Counted from the stretch's first letter, positions 25,044-34,032 are shown. The stretch: DNA of 64,000 nt from Pseudonocardia hierapolitana (GCF_007994075.1 NZ_VIWU01000001.1:1922001-1986000); one strand, 5' to 3'. Translations and numbers: made by a program. Notes: generated from the letters alone by a model not told the origin.

Positions 25044-26614
25044 GCCCGCACCAGCGGCAGCCGCACCGTGAACTCCGCCTTCCCCGTGAGGTGGACCGCA
25101 CCACCGTGGCGCTGGGCGGCCCGGCGCACCAGGGCGAGCCCGAGTCCGCGCCCCATGCCGTCGTGCGGTTTGGTGCTGAAACCGCGCTCGAAGGCGCGCT
25201 CGGCGTCCTCGGGCGCGATCCCGGGCCCGCTGTCGCTGATCCGCAGCTCCACCGCGTCGTCGTCGACGTCGGCGCCGAAGCGCACCCAGCGCGGCTGCGG
25301 GCCGTCCTGCGCGGCGTCGATGGCGTTGTCGAGCAGGTTCCCGACGATGGTGACCAGATCGCGGGGGTCGGCGAGCCCACCCGGCACGTGCGTGCCCTCC
25401 TCGAGGCGCAGCTCGACACCCCTCTCGCCCGCCGCGGCCGCCTTGCCGACGACCAGCGCCGCGACCTCGGGCACCGCGATCCCGGAGACGACGGCGTCGG
25501 TGAGGTGCTGGGCGGTCTCCAGCTCGGCCGCGGCGAACTCGAGGGCCTCGTCGGCGCGCCCGAGCTCGATCAGCGAGATGACGGTGTGCAGCTGGTTGGC
25601 CGCCTCGTGCGCCTGAGCGTGCAGCGAGTCGGCGAACCCGCGCACGGTCTGCAGCTCGCTGACCAGCTGCCGCAGCTCCGTGTGGTCCCGCAGGGTGACG
25701 ACGGTGCCGAGGTGGCGGCCGCCCCAGCGCGCCGCGCCCTGGCTCACGACCACGATCCGGTCGGCCGTCAGGTGGATCTCGTCGTCGCGGGCCTGCCCAT
25801 CGGCGAGCGCATCACCCAGCGGTGCCGGCAGCCCGATCTCGTCCACCCGGCGACCGTTGACGTCGGCCGGGAGCGCCAGCAGCCGGCGTGCCTCGTCGTT
25901 CACCAGCTGCACCCGGCCCTCGCGGTCGAGCAGCAGCAGCCCTTCACGCACCGCGTGCAGCACCGCGTCGTAGTACTCGTACATCCGCGCCAGCTCGGCC
26001 GGGCCCATGTCGTGCGTTGAGCGCCGCAGCCACCGGCTCACCAGCCACGATCCGGCGGCGGCCAGCAGCAGCGCGGCCGCGACGGCGGCGAGCACGAGCG
26101 GCACCTGCCGTTCCAGGTCGCGGGCCACGGCCGTGATCGACCGTCCCACCGAGACCAGTGCCACCACGCGCCCGCCGTCGAACACCGGCACGACCGCGCG
26201 GACCGACGGGCCGAGCGTGCCGGTGTAGGTCTCGGTGAAGTGGTTGTCCCCTGCGGCCGCCGGCGCGATCGTCCCGACGAACCGGCGACCGATCTCGCTG
26301 GGCGTGGGGTGCGAGTAGCGGATCCCGTCGGGGGTCATCACGACGACGAAGTCGGTGGCGGTGTCGGCCCGCACCCGCTCGGCGAGCGGCTGCAGCACCG
26401 CGCTGGGCCGGGGGTCGTCGAGCGCGGCCCGCACGTCAGGCGACACGGCCAGTGTGTGGGCGATGCCGAGCATCTCCTCCGCGGTGGCCGCCCGCTCGGC
26501 CTCCCGCAGCTGCAGGTAACTGGCCAGGGCCAGCCCGATCAGCACGATCCCGGCGATCGCGGCCTGCAACGCGAACAGCTGCCGGGCGAGGCTCCAACCG
26601 CCTGCGCGCCCCAT
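25040..26614 (-). CDS. CitA/DcuS-type sensor histidine kinase
   Basis: 524 residues. Two membrane helices (near the N-terminus, LQAAIAGIVLIGLALASYL, and at about 165-185, LVLAAVAAALLLAAAGSWLV) flank an extracytoplasmic PAS-like CACHE domain containing DFVVVMTPDGIRYSHPTP, typical of carboxylate sensors. A cytoplasmic PAS domain (VQLVNDEARRLLALPA) follows. The phospho-acceptor His lies in SLHAQAHEAANQLHTVISLIELG, an HPK5-type H-box. The ATPase has N (LVTIVGNLLDNAIDAA) and G (SDSGPGIAPE, GRGLGLALV) boxes. ATG 26614 follows GAGGAG; the frame to 26809 would add a non-family leader. It diverges from dctA. Confidence 0.93.
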   Translation of the reverse strand: MGRAGGWSLARQLFALQAAIAGIVLIGLALASYLQLREAERAATAEEMLGIAHTLAVSPDVRAALDDPRPSAVLQPLAERVRADTATDFVVVMTPDGIRYSHPTPSEIGRRFVGTIAPAAAGDNHFTETYTGTLGPSVRAVVPVFDGGRVVALVSVGRSITAVARDLERQVPLVLAAVAAALLLAAAGSWLVSRWLRRSTHDMGPAELARMYEYYDAVLHAVREGLLLLDREGRVQLVNDEARRLLALPADVNGRRVDEIGLPAPLGDALADGQARDDEIHLTADRIVVVSQGAARWGGRHLGTVVTLRDHTELRQLVSELQTVRGFADSLHAQAHEAANQLHTVISLIELGRADEALEFAAAELETAQHLTDAVVSGIAVPEVAALVVGKAAAAGERGVELRLEEGTHVPGGLADPRDLVTIVGNLLDNAIDAAQDGPQPRWVRFGADVDDDAVELRISDSGPGIAPEDAERAFERGFSTKPHDGMGRGLGLALVRRAAQRHGGAVHLTGKAEFTVRLPLVRA

Positions 26615-26771
26615 CGACCGCTCCTCGCTCAGGTCTCGAAGTCGTCGTACGAAATGAACAGAAGAGCGACGATAACCAGCCCGCGCCGCATGCTCGCCGC
26701 GATGGTCGCCGGTATCCCGGCACCGGTGCAATCGCCTGAATTCGCCAGAGTCGTCGGCTTCGGAGGAACCC

Positions 26772-28115
26772 GTGACAGACACCAGCTCGCCACCCCGGCG
26801 GGATCGCACGCATTACCTCTACATCGCCGTGATCGTCGCAGTGCTCGCGGGCGTCGTGGTCGGCCTGGCCGCCCCGGCGCTCGGCGAGGCGCTCAAGCCG
26901 GTCGGCACCGCGTTCGTCAACCTGATCAAGATGATGATCTCGCCGGTCATCTTCTGCACGATCGTGCTCGGCATCGGGTCGATCCGCCAGGCGGCGAAGG
27001 TGGGTCGCGTCGGCGGGCTCGCGCTCGGGTACTTCATCGCGATGTCCACGGTCGCGCTGGTCATCGGCCTGGTCGTGGGCAACATCGTGCAGCCGGGCAC
27101 CGGCCTGGACGTGGGCGGTATCGAGGCCTACAACGCGCCCGAGGGCGAGTCGACCTCGGAGTTCCTGATGGGCATCATCCCGACGACCCTGTTCTCCCCG
27201 CTCGTCGGCGACAGCGTGCTGTCCACGCTGTTCGTCGCGCTGCTGGTCGGGTTCGCGGTGCAGGCGCTCGGCCGGTCCGGCGAGCCGATCCTGCGCGGCG
27301 TCAAGCACGTCGAGCGGCTGGTCTTCCGGGTGCTCGCGATGATCATGTGGGCCGCGCCGGTCGGCGCGTTCGGCGCCATCGCCGCGGTGGTGGGCGAGAC
27401 CGGCTGGTCGGCGATCGTCGCGCTGTTCCAGGTGATGGCCGCGTTCTACATCACCTGCGTGCTGTTCGTGTTCGTCGTGCTGGGGACGCTCCTGCGGTTC
27501 GCGGCCGGCATCAACATCTTCTCGCTGCTGCGCTACCTCGGCCGCGAGTTCCTGCTGATCGTCTCGACCTCGTCGTCGGAGTCGGCGCTGCCGCGCCTGA
27601 TCGCGAAGATGGAGCACGCCGGCATCTCGCGGCCGGTCGTCGGCATCACGGTGCCCACCGGCTACTCGTTCAACCTCGACGGCACCGCGATCTACCTGAC
27701 GATGGCCTCGCTCTTCATCGCCGACGCCCTCGGCAGGCCGATGGCCATCAGCGAGCAGATCGGCCTGCTGCTGTTCATGATCATCGCGTCGAAGGGTGCC
27801 GCGGGCGTCACCGGCGCCGGGCTCGCCACGCTGGCGGGCGGGCTCGCATCGCACCGGCCGGACCTCGTCGACGGCGTCGGCATCATCGTCGGGATCGACC
27901 GGTTCATGTCCGAGGCCAGGGCGCTCACCAACTTCGCGGGCAACGCCGTCGCGACCGTCCTGATCGGGCACTGGGTGGGCGAGTTCGACCGCGAGAAGGC
28001 CGATCGCGTGCTGCGCGGCGAGGACCCCTTCGACGAGGCCACGATGCTCGACGACGCGGACGAGGCGCCCCAGCCGTCCGCTCCCCAGCCGGAGAAGGCC
28101 GCCACCAGCGCTTGA
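26772..28115 (+). CDS. dctA: C4-dicarboxylate:cation symporter (DctA-like)
   Basis: A 447-residue DAACS-family membrane transporter that imports succinate, fumarate or malate with H+ or Na+. Diagnostic segments are FVNLIKMMISPVIFCTIVLGI, the hairpin-1 serines STSSSESALPRLI, PTGYSFNLDGTAIYLTMASLFIA and the C-terminal GIDRFMSEARALTNFAGNAVATVLI. These are the DctA forms of the substrate and cation sites. GTG 26772 follows GGAGGA. It is divergent from a CitA/DcuS-type kinase-regulator pair across 157 nt. A glutamate substrate is less likely, given the sensor. Confidence 0.93.
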   Translation: MTDTSSPPRRDRTHYLYIAVIVAVLAGVVVGLAAPALGEALKPVGTAFVNLIKMMISPVIFCTIVLGIGSIRQAAKVGRVGGLALGYFIAMSTVALVIGLVVGNIVQPGTGLDVGGIEAYNAPEGESTSEFLMGIIPTTLFSPLVGDSVLSTLFVALLVGFAVQALGRSGEPILRGVKHVERLVFRVLAMIMWAAPVGAFGAIAAVVGETGWSAIVALFQVMAAFYITCVLFVFVVLGTLLRFAAGINIFSLLRYLGREFLLIVSTSSSESALPRLIAKMEHAGISRPVVGITVPTGYSFNLDGTAIYLTMASLFIADALGRPMAISEQIGLLLFMIIASKGAAGVTGAGLATLAGGLASHRPDLVDGVGIIVGIDRFMSEARALTNFAGNAVATVLIGHWVGEFDREKADRVLRGEDPFDEATMLDDADEAPQPSAPQPEKAATSA

Positions 28116-28182
28116 TCCCCAGCCGGACGGTGCCCCGCCCACCCATGGGGCGCCGTTCGGCGTGCGCGCTCTGGCCATCACG

Positions 28183-28358
28183 GCCTTCGGTGGCGCCGCG
28201 CATCGTGCGGGGCCGCCCCTCAGAGCTCAAGGGCGCCTACGGCGTCGCTCCGCGATCGCTACGCGACCCTTGACCTCCGAGCCTCTGCGACCCCTCCGGG
28301 CAGCACAACACGGGCAGGCCACGGGCCTGCCCTTCGGGCGCGCAGCGCCACCGAAGGC
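28183..28358. repeat. Inverted-repeat element, 176 bp
   Basis: The ends are a perfect 14-bp inverted repeat (gccttcggtggcgc at 28183-28196, its complement at 28345-28358), extendable to about 19 bp with one mismatch. Inside are a tcaaggg/cccttga dyad and the perfect hairpin at 28312-28332. It codes for nothing evident. It looks like a small non-autonomous element or a structured RNA end. I saw no second copy in the window. Confidence 0.5.
28312..28332. terminator. Perfect 9-bp hairpin, likely terminator
   Basis: gggcaggcc, a 3-nt loop, then ggcctgccc followed by ttcggg. It lies about 200 nt downstream of dctA inside the inverted-repeat element and could end that transcript. Confidence 0.5.
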
Positions 28359-28530
28359 GGTGTGGGCGGACATGATCAATGCTTCGGAATTCTCCGCCGG
28401 TCAGGCGCCCCTTCTCGGCTCATGCACCCCGTCGACGGGTCGCGTGGCACGACAAGGCGTGCGTGGACGGACAACGGGTGCGCGGCGGCGCATCTCAGGC
28501 CGGTGAGGCCACCCGACAACGCGCTCGAGG

Positions 28531-28576
28531 TAGACACCAGCGGGGTCTGAGCTCGATCGAACCCCGCTGAGGTCTA
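28531..28576. promoter_or_regulatory. Stem-loop upstream of the SMP-30 gene
   Basis: Arms 28531-28546 and 28561-28576 pair in 14 of 16 positions around a 14-nt loop, ending about 55 nt before the SMP-30 start codon. It could be a 5'-leader structure or a terminator for upstream reads; there is no evidence to choose. Confidence 0.4.
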
Positions 28577-28631
28577 TCTCGCGCGTGTCGACGAACGCCG
28601 TCGCCCGCGGCGCGCTGCTCTACTGGACGGC

Positions 28632-29534
28632 ATGAGTCGAGAGATCGCCGCCGAGCAGGCCACCGCCGCCGTCGCCGAGCACGGTGAGGGGCCCGTGTGG
28701 GACGCGAGCCGTGGGGTGCTCGCCTCCGTCGACATGCTGCGCGGTGACCTGCTCACCGTCGACCTGCTGCGCGACGGGGTGGAGCAGGCCGAGGTGCGCC
28801 GCCGGCACGTGGGCGACGTGCTCGCCGCGCTGCGCCCGCGGGCCCGCGGCGGCTGGGTCGTGGCCCTGGAGCGCGGGTTCGGCCTGCTCGACGAGCCGGG
28901 AGCGCGCGGGGAGGGCCCAGCGGGAGGCGGGGGCGCCCGGTCGCTCGGCGAGCTGTGGCAGGACGAGACCGTCCGGATGAACGACGGGGGCTGCGACCCC
29001 TCCGGCGCGTTCTGGTGCGGCTCGATGGCCTACGACTCCACGCCCGGCCGCGGCTCGCTGTACCGGCTCGCCCCGGACGGCTCGGTCGCCACGATGCTCA
29101 CCGGCGTCACGGTCTCCAACGGCCTCTGCTGGACACCGGACGGCGCCCGCGCCTACTACGTCGACTCCCACACCCGCCGGATCGACGTGCTGACCGTCGA
29201 CCTCGCCGCACCCGCTGTGACCTCGCGGGAACCGTTCGTCGAGGTCGAGGGCGGCACGCCCGACGGCCTCACCGTCGACGCCGAGGGCGGGGTCTGGGTG
29301 GCGCTGTGGGGTGGCTCCGCCGTGCACCGCTACACGGCCGACGGCGAGCTCGACATCGTGGTCCTGCTACCCACCACACACCCCACTGCCTGCGCGTTCG
29401 CCGGTCCGGAGCTGGACGAGCTGTGGATCACGACATCGGCGATGGGTGCGGGTGTGTCGGACGGCCGCGCAGGCGCCCTGTACCGCTGTGTGCCGGGTGT
29501 GCGCGGGCTCGAACCACTCCCCTACCGGGGATGA
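28632..29534 (+). CDS. SMP-30/gluconolactonase-family lactonase
   Basis: A 300-residue six-bladed beta-propeller lactonase. The metal ligands typical of the family are present: Glu in GEGPVWD (about residue 19), Asn in RMNDGGCDPSGAFWCGSM, Asn in VSNGLCWTPDG and Asp in TPDGLTVDAEGGVWVA. Such enzymes hydrolyse sugar lactones such as glucono- or arabino-lactone with Ca2+ or Zn2+. It stands alone. The lactone oxidase-like gene 9 kb away is too distant to imply a shared pathway. Confidence 0.9.
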   Translation: MSREIAAEQATAAVAEHGEGPVWDASRGVLASVDMLRGDLLTVDLLRDGVEQAEVRRRHVGDVLAALRPRARGGWVVALERGFGLLDEPGARGEGPAGGGGARSLGELWQDETVRMNDGGCDPSGAFWCGSMAYDSTPGRGSLYRLAPDGSVATMLTGVTVSNGLCWTPDGARAYYVDSHTRRIDVLTVDLAAPAVTSREPFVEVEGGTPDGLTVDAEGGVWVALWGGSAVHRYTADGELDIVVLLPTTHPTACAFAGPELDELWITTSAMGAGVSDGRAGALYRCVPGVRGLEPLPYRG

Positions 29535-29675
29535 AACGCCCCCGACCGGGGAAGACCGTTCGGCGCGGAACGGGGGGCGCGCGCGTGGCGCTGCGCGGTT
29601 CTGTCACCCTTGACGGCCAAGATGACCTGCGCACATCCCAGCCGGGGTGGACGCACGGAGAGGAGAGAAGTCGAC

Positions 29676-29987
29676 ATGGCACTGCCCACGCTCACTCCGG
29701 AGCAGCGCGCCGAGGCCCTGAAGAAGGCCGCGGCCGCCCGCACCGCTCGCAAGGAGCTCCGCGACGCGATCGCCCGTGGCGAGCAGACGATTCCCGCGGT
29801 GCTCGACCGCGCCAAGACCGACCAGGTCGTCGGCAAGACGAAGGTCGCCGACCTTCTCAAGAGCCTGCCCGGCTACGGTCCCGCCAAGGTCTCGGCGCTG
29901 CTGGAGCAGACCGGCATCGACGCGTCGCGTCGCGCCGCCGGCCTCGGCGAGCGCCAGCGCCAGGCGCTCATCGACGCGCTCAAGTGA
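29676..29987 (+). CDS. mihF: Actinobacterial integration host factor
   Basis: A 103-residue nucleoid protein. ATG 29676 follows a strong GAGAGGAGAG site, and the protein begins MALPTLTPEQRAEALKKA, the typical mIHF/sIHF start. A long N-terminal helix (AAARTARKELRDAIARGEQTIPAVLD) is followed by the helix-two-turn-helix LLKSLPGYGPAKVSALLEQTGI and a basic end. It binds and bends DNA and supports nucleoid compaction, and phage integration in mycobacteria. In relatives it lies between pyrF and gmk; here the neighbours are an SMP-30 lactonase and a hydrolase. This is thus either a relocated gene or a second copy. Confidence 0.93.
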   Translation: MALPTLTPEQRAEALKKAAAARTARKELRDAIARGEQTIPAVLDRAKTDQVVGKTKVADLLKSLPGYGPAKVSALLEQTGIDASRRAAGLGERQRQALIDALK

Positions 29988-30109
29988 CACCCGCCGCCCG
30001 GCGCCCGGCCTAGATCACCATCTGGTCCCGGGCCCGGGCGGGGTGGCGCCCGCCACGCGGGCGCCCCCATCGATCGACACCGACACCGCCGACGGGCAGG
30101 CTGCACGCC

Positions 30110-30985
30110 GTGGAACGTTTCGTCGACGTCGAGCCCGGTGTCCGCCTGTGGGTCGAGGACATCGAGCCCACCGGGCCCCACCCGGGTGAACCGCTGCTGC
30201 TCGTGATGGGCGCCAACTCGTCCGGCCTGGTCTGGCCGGACGCCCTCGTCGCCCAGCTCGCCGAGCACCATCGCGTCATCCGCTACGACCACCGCGACAC
30301 CGGACGCTCCACGGCCACCTTCGAGGACGATCCCTACGGCATCGGCGACCTCGCCGACGACGCGCTCGCGGTGCTCGACGCGCTCGACGTGCCCCGCGCC
30401 CACGTGGTCGGGATGTCGATGGGCGGGTACCTCGTGCAGCTGATCCTGCTCGACCATCCCGACCGCATCGCCACCGCCACCCTCTTCTGCACCGGCCCGC
30501 TGCCGTTCCCCGACCCCACGACCGCGCCGGCCCTCCCCGGTCCGGAGGAGGCGCTGCTGCGGCTGTGGGCCGAGATGGACGATCCGCGCGACCTCGAGGG
30601 CGAGATCGCGTGGCGGCTGGAGCACTGGCGGATGCTCAACGGCTCCGGCACCCTGTTCGACCCCGCGGAGTTCCGCGCGCTGGAGGAGCGGGTGATCGCC
30701 CACACCGGCCGGCACGAGCCGGTGGTGGCGCACGCCCGGATGGACACCGACGGCATGGAGCGCGGCCCCGAGCTGGCGGGCGTCACCGTGCCGACGCTCG
30801 TGATCGAGGCGCCGGAGGACCCGGCGTTCCCGCCGCCCAACGCGAGCGTGCTCGCCCGCTCGATCGGGCAGGGCAGGCTGGTCCGGATCCCGGGCATGGG
30901 CCATGCGATCAACCGCACCGTGATCTCCCCGCTGGCCGCCGCGATCCTCTCCCAGACCACGCGGGCCGCCGCCGCGCCCGCCTGA
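30110..30985 (+). CDS. Alpha/beta hydrolase (RdmC/TAP-like)
   Basis: A 291-residue serine hydrolase. Family elements are the LLLVMGANSSGLVWP oxyanion region, YDHRDTGRST, the nucleophile elbow GMSMGG (Ser near residue 104), an acid in EAPEDPAF and a His in GMGHAINR. The YDHRDTGRS signature is shared with anthracycline methyl esterases such as RdmC and many uncharacterised actinobacterial esterases. It lies 122 nt downstream of mihF in the same direction and converges on a TetR gene. Its substrate is unknown. Confidence 0.88.
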   Translation: MERFVDVEPGVRLWVEDIEPTGPHPGEPLLLVMGANSSGLVWPDALVAQLAEHHRVIRYDHRDTGRSTATFEDDPYGIGDLADDALAVLDALDVPRAHVVGMSMGGYLVQLILLDHPDRIATATLFCTGPLPFPDPTTAPALPGPEEALLRLWAEMDDPRDLEGEIAWRLEHWRMLNGSGTLFDPAEFRALEERVIAHTGRHEPVVAHARMDTDGMERGPELAGVTVPTLVIEAPEDPAFPPPNASVLARSIGQGRLVRIPGMGHAINRTVISPLAAAILSQTTRAAAAPA

Positions 30986-31025
30986 GTGCTCCCGGTGGTC
31001 GAGTAGGGACCTGCGGACGGATCGA

Positions 31026-31589
31026 CTACCGCACGGCCGCGAGGGCGTCGCGGACGAGGCCGAGCAGGCGGTCGGCGCGGCCATCGCCGCCGACCTGCTC
31101 GACCACCCACGCGATCCCGGCGACGATCGCGAGCACGTCCTCGGTCGACACGTCCGCCCGGATGGACCCCGCGGCCCGAGCCGCCGCGAAGAGCCGCGCC
31201 GCCCCTCCCTGCATCCGGGTGCACGACGCGTGCAGCGGCGAGCCCTCCTCGTCCAGCCCCACCAGCACCGACCGCGGCAGCCCGCGGTAGGTGCCGCTGT
31301 GCGACGCGAACAGGCGCAGCCAGCCGAGCACGTCCTCCACACCGACCGGTTCGGCCAGCAGGGCGTCGGCCTCGTCCGCGAGCTCCTGCAGGCTCCGCTC
31401 GAACAGCCCGGCGAGCAGGTCCTCCCTCGTCGGGAAGTGCCGGTAGAGGGTGCCGATGGCGACCCCTGCGCGCCGGGCCACCTCCTCGAGGGACGCGTCC
31501 GTGCCGCGCTCGGCGAACAGGGCGTGCGCCGTCTCGAGCAGCCGCGCCCGGTTGCGGCGTGCGTCGGCGCGCCGCGGAGCACTTGACAT
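31026..31589 (-). CDS. TetR-family transcriptional regulator
   Basis: A 187-residue TetR repressor with helix-turn-helix LLETAHALFAERGTDASLEEVARRAGVAIGTLYRHFPTRE (about residues 16-55) and a helical effector domain. It diverges from the LLM oxidoreductase gene with a 60-nt gap holding a gtgagg-caa-cctcac palindrome, so it probably represses both itself and that gene. The stop lies in an imperfect stem shared with the convergent hydrolase. Confidence 0.92.
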   Translation of the reverse strand: MSSAPRRADARRNRARLLETAHALFAERGTDASLEEVARRAGVAIGTLYRHFPTREDLLAGLFERSLQELADEADALLAEPVGVEDVLGWLRLFASHSGTYRGLPRSVLVGLDEEGSPLHASCTRMQGGAARLFAAARAAGSIRADVSTEDVLAIVAGIAWVVEQVGGDGRADRLLGLVRDALAAVR

Positions 31590-31612
31590 GAGGCACCCTC
31601 CGCTCAGCCTTC

Positions 31613-31627
31613 GTGAGGCAACCTCAC
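31613..31627. promoter_or_regulatory. Candidate TetR operator
   Basis: gtgagg-caa-cctcac is a perfect 6+6 palindrome in the short divergent gap. A related imperfect site (tgaggcaccctcc) overlaps the tetR start at 31588-31600. Two spaced sites are typical for self-regulated TetR pairs. Confidence 0.6.
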
Positions 31628-31649
31628 ATTAGGTGAACCGGGGGACAGC

Positions 31650-32543
31650 ATGGAGATCGGGCGCGTCGGGGTGTGGACGTGGGGCTTCGACCACCTGCCG
31701 TGGGCGCAGGTCGCGGACGCGGCGCGCGAGGTGGACGAGCTGGGGTACGGAACGCTCTGGTTCGGCGAGGGCACCGGACGGGACGCGCCCACGCAGTCGG
31801 CGCTGCTGCTCGGCGCCACCCGGCGCATCGTCGTCGCGCCCGGTGTCGTCTCCATCCCGCGCCACGAGCCCACCACCCTCGCCCGCGCCGAGCGCACCCT
31901 CGCCGAGGCGTTCCCCGGCCGGTTCGTGCTCGGGCTCGGGGTGGGGGCGAAGGTCATCGCCGACGAGGTCGGGCGTGCGTGGACGTCACCGGCGGCGACG
32001 ATGGCCGGCTTCCTCGACGCGATGGACGCCGCGAGGACCACGGCGCCGGCACCGGCCACCCCCGCGCCGCGGGTGCTCGCGGCGCTCGGCCCCCGCATGC
32101 TCGAGTTGGCGGCGAAGCGGACCTGGGGCGCCCACCCGTTCCTGATGCCCGTGGAACACACCGCGTACGCGCGGGAACGCGTCGGCCCGGACACGCTGCT
32201 CGTCGCGCACCAGAACGTCGTTCTCGACCCCGACCGGGGCCGGGCCCGGGAGACGGCCCGCACGGCGCTCGCAGGTTTCATCGCGAACGTCCACGTCGCT
32301 CCGTCCCGCTGGCGGATGATGCGGCAGCTCCGCGGGTTCGACGAGTCGGACCTCGCCGACGGGGGGAGCGACCGCCTCGTCGACGCGCTCACCGCGTTCG
32401 GAGACGTGGATGCCGTGACCGCGCAGGTGCAGGAACAGTTCGCGGCGGGCGCCGACCACGTCTGCATCTCGATCGTCACCCCGGAGCCGCACCCCGTCGT
32501 GGGTCTGGCGGCGCTGCGTGAGCTGGCCCCGGCCATGCTGTAA
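31650..32543 (+). CDS. LLM-class F420-dependent oxidoreductase
   Basis: A 297-residue luciferase-like TIM-barrel protein. It starts MEIGRVGVWTWGFDHLPWAQ and has AAREVDELGYGTLWFGEGTGRDA, LAEAFPGRFVLGLGVGA and a late EQFAAGADHVCISIV, features of an actinobacterial F420 subfamily. Such enzymes move hydride between F420H2 and ketones, alcohols or other electrophiles. Control by the divergent TetR is likely. The substrate is unknown. Confidence 0.88.
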   Translation: MEIGRVGVWTWGFDHLPWAQVADAAREVDELGYGTLWFGEGTGRDAPTQSALLLGATRRIVVAPGVVSIPRHEPTTLARAERTLAEAFPGRFVLGLGVGAKVIADEVGRAWTSPAATMAGFLDAMDAARTTAPAPATPAPRVLAALGPRMLELAAKRTWGAHPFLMPVEHTAYARERVGPDTLLVAHQNVVLDPDRGRARETARTALAGFIANVHVAPSRWRMMRQLRGFDESDLADGGSDRLVDALTAFGDVDAVTAQVQEQFAAGADHVCISIVTPEPHPVVGLAALRELAPAML

Positions 32544-32623
32544 CGCGGAGCACGCACGGGTGGTGTGAGCGATCGTCTCGCGGGGCACACTCGGCGGGCA
32601 CGTCCAGACGACGGAGGGACAGC

Positions 32624-32788
32624 ATGGGCATCGAGAACCCGGACGCCGACGTGGTCGAGCAGCTGCAGAGCGCCGACGGCAGCGAGGAGCCCGCGGAGGA
32701 CAGGACCGACCTGCCGTCCGAGGCCGACCCCGCCGACGTCGCCGAGCAGCGCATCGCTCTGCCGGACGACGACGACTACGACCGCTGA
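32624..32788 (+). CDS. Small acidic actinobacterial protein (54 aa)
   Basis: ATG 32624 has a strong GGAGGGA site 5 nt upstream. The protein starts MGIENPDADVVEQLQSADG and ends PSEADPADVAEQRIALPDDDDYDR. It is highly acidic with an unusual closing Asp-Asp-Asp-Asp-Tyr-Asp-Arg. Similar short acidic proteins with an EADPADVAEQ core occur across actinobacteria as conserved hypotheticals; this is from memory. It is probably disordered, and its function is unknown. Confidence 0.7.
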   Translation: MGIENPDADVVEQLQSADGSEEPAEDRTDLPSEADPADVAEQRIALPDDDDYDR

Positions 32789-33144
32789 GCCGCCGGTCGA
32801 GTGACCCCGGCTCGCGTGACGTCGGCACTGTGTGATGACGATCCGTCGCTGCGCAAGCCCACTCACCCGATCGAGTGATCCTTCCCTCAGTCCATCCGGG
32901 GTAGACCGGCCCGGCGCGACGCCCTACGCGGCGTGAATCGCATCTCCGCTGGTAGGGCGCGTAACTGATCCACTCCGCTGCGGAGCCCCCGTGTCGGGCC
33001 TCCGATGCGCGGCCCTAGAGTCTGCCCCCTCGGCCGGTGCGCCGATGCCGCCGCACTGCAGTCGGCGTACGCCGATTGGCCTAGGTGCAGCCCTCCTCTG
33101 GGCGTATGGCATCGTTCGCGCGGCGTGCTGCGGGAGGAGAACGG
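32789..33144. other. 356-nt non-coding interval before the ParA gene
   Basis: No gene is supported here. It holds a short dyad (cgccctac … gtagggcg, around 32920-32960) and sequence less biased than its coding neighbours. I looked for and did not see a canonical parS site. It may carry the promoter and a binding site for the ParA/partner system. Confidence 0.5.
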
Positions 33145-34032
33145 GTGAAGGTCGTCGCCGTCATCAACCACAAGGGAGGGGTGGGCAAGACCACCCTCAC
33201 GGCCAACCTCGGCGCCGGTTTCGCGGCCCGAGGTCAGAAGGTGCTGCTCATCGATCTGGACGGGCAGGCCAGCCTCACGATCTCGTTCTTCACTCAGAGC
33301 GAATGGACGGCTGACCTGCTGCCGGAGAAGACGATCAAGCACTGGTTCGATCGGATCGGGAGCGGGAACGAGGAGAGCCCGGCGAAGCTCGTCTCCACCC
33401 CGCCTCGCGTCCAGGACAAGCTGGCGCGTGGAACCGGGCAGCTCGACCTCATCGCCGCCCACCGCGACCTCACGGACGTGGAGACCAATCTCGCGGCCGA
33501 GCTGCTCGCGGCACCGGGCCGCTTCGGCGAGCTGCACGGGAGCCTGCGCCAGATGCTCGCCCACGAGGATTTCGCCGACTACGACACGGTCCTCATCGAC
33601 TGCGCCCCCAACTTCGGGCTCATCGCCAAGAACGCCGTCGCCGCCAGCGACCTGCTGCTGATCCCGACCAAGCCGGACTACCTGTCGACCAACGGCATCG
33701 ACTCGCTCGGCCTCAAGATCCGCTCGTTCGTCGAGGAGTACAACGAGCACTCCCCGGTGCCGGTCGAGCGGCCCGCTGCGTCCGTCGTGTTCACGATGGT
33801 GCAGAACCAGAACGGCGCCCCGATCGAGGCGCAGCGCAGCGTGATCAGCCGGATCGAGGCCCGGGAGGTGCCGACGTTCGCCACCACGATCCGCGACAGC
33901 AAGGCCGTCTACGGCCCAGCACCCGAACACGGGGTCCCGGTGATCCTCGGAGGTACGGGCCGCGCGGCCACGCGCGAGCTCCGCGACATGGTGTCCGAGC
34001 TGTCGGGCCGGCTGGAGAGGATCGCAGCATGA
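33145..34032 (+). CDS. ParA-family partition-type ATPase (orphan)
   Basis: A 295-residue ParA/MinD-superfamily ATPase. It has the deviant Walker A NHKGGVGKTTLTANL (residues 8-22), LLIDLDGQASLT (Walker A' with the Asp), the switch-II region LIDCAPNFGLIAKNAVAASD and LIPTKPDYLSTNGIDSL. It has no N-terminal DNA-binding domain, so it resembles chromosomal Soj or orphan positioning ATPases rather than P1-type ParA. GTG 33145 follows GGGAGGAGA; the frame to 33085 adds a non-family leader. The next gene overlaps its stop by 4 nt and is not ParB. The cargo is unknown. Confidence 0.92.
   Translation: MKVVAVINHKGGVGKTTLTANLGAGFAARGQKVLLIDLDGQASLTISFFTQSEWTADLLPEKTIKHWFDRIGSGNEESPAKLVSTPPRVQDKLARGTGQLDLIAAHRDLTDVETNLAAELLAAPGRFGELHGSLRQMLAHEDFADYDTVLIDCAPNFGLIAKNAVAASDLLLIPTKPDYLSTNGIDSLGLKIRSFVEEYNEHSPVPVERPAASVVFTMVQNQNGAPIEAQRSVISRIEAREVPTFATTIRDSKAVYGPAPEHGVPVILGGTGRAATRELRDMVSELSGRLERIAA

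Larger units (their letters stand above)
28116..28631. other. 516-nt gene-free interval with several dyads
   Basis: I see no credible gene here. It contains a 176-nt element bounded by 14-bp inverted repeats (28183-28358) with a 9-bp hairpin inside, and a separate 16-bp stem-loop (28531-28576) before the SMP-30 gene. Between them (about 28360-28530) lies less structured sequence in which I see nothing. Confidence 0.6.

Noticed and set aside
32789..33144. Possible parS site upstream of the ParA gene
   Set aside because: No sequence close to the standard 16-bp parS palindrome was found by eye, and the partner is not ParB.
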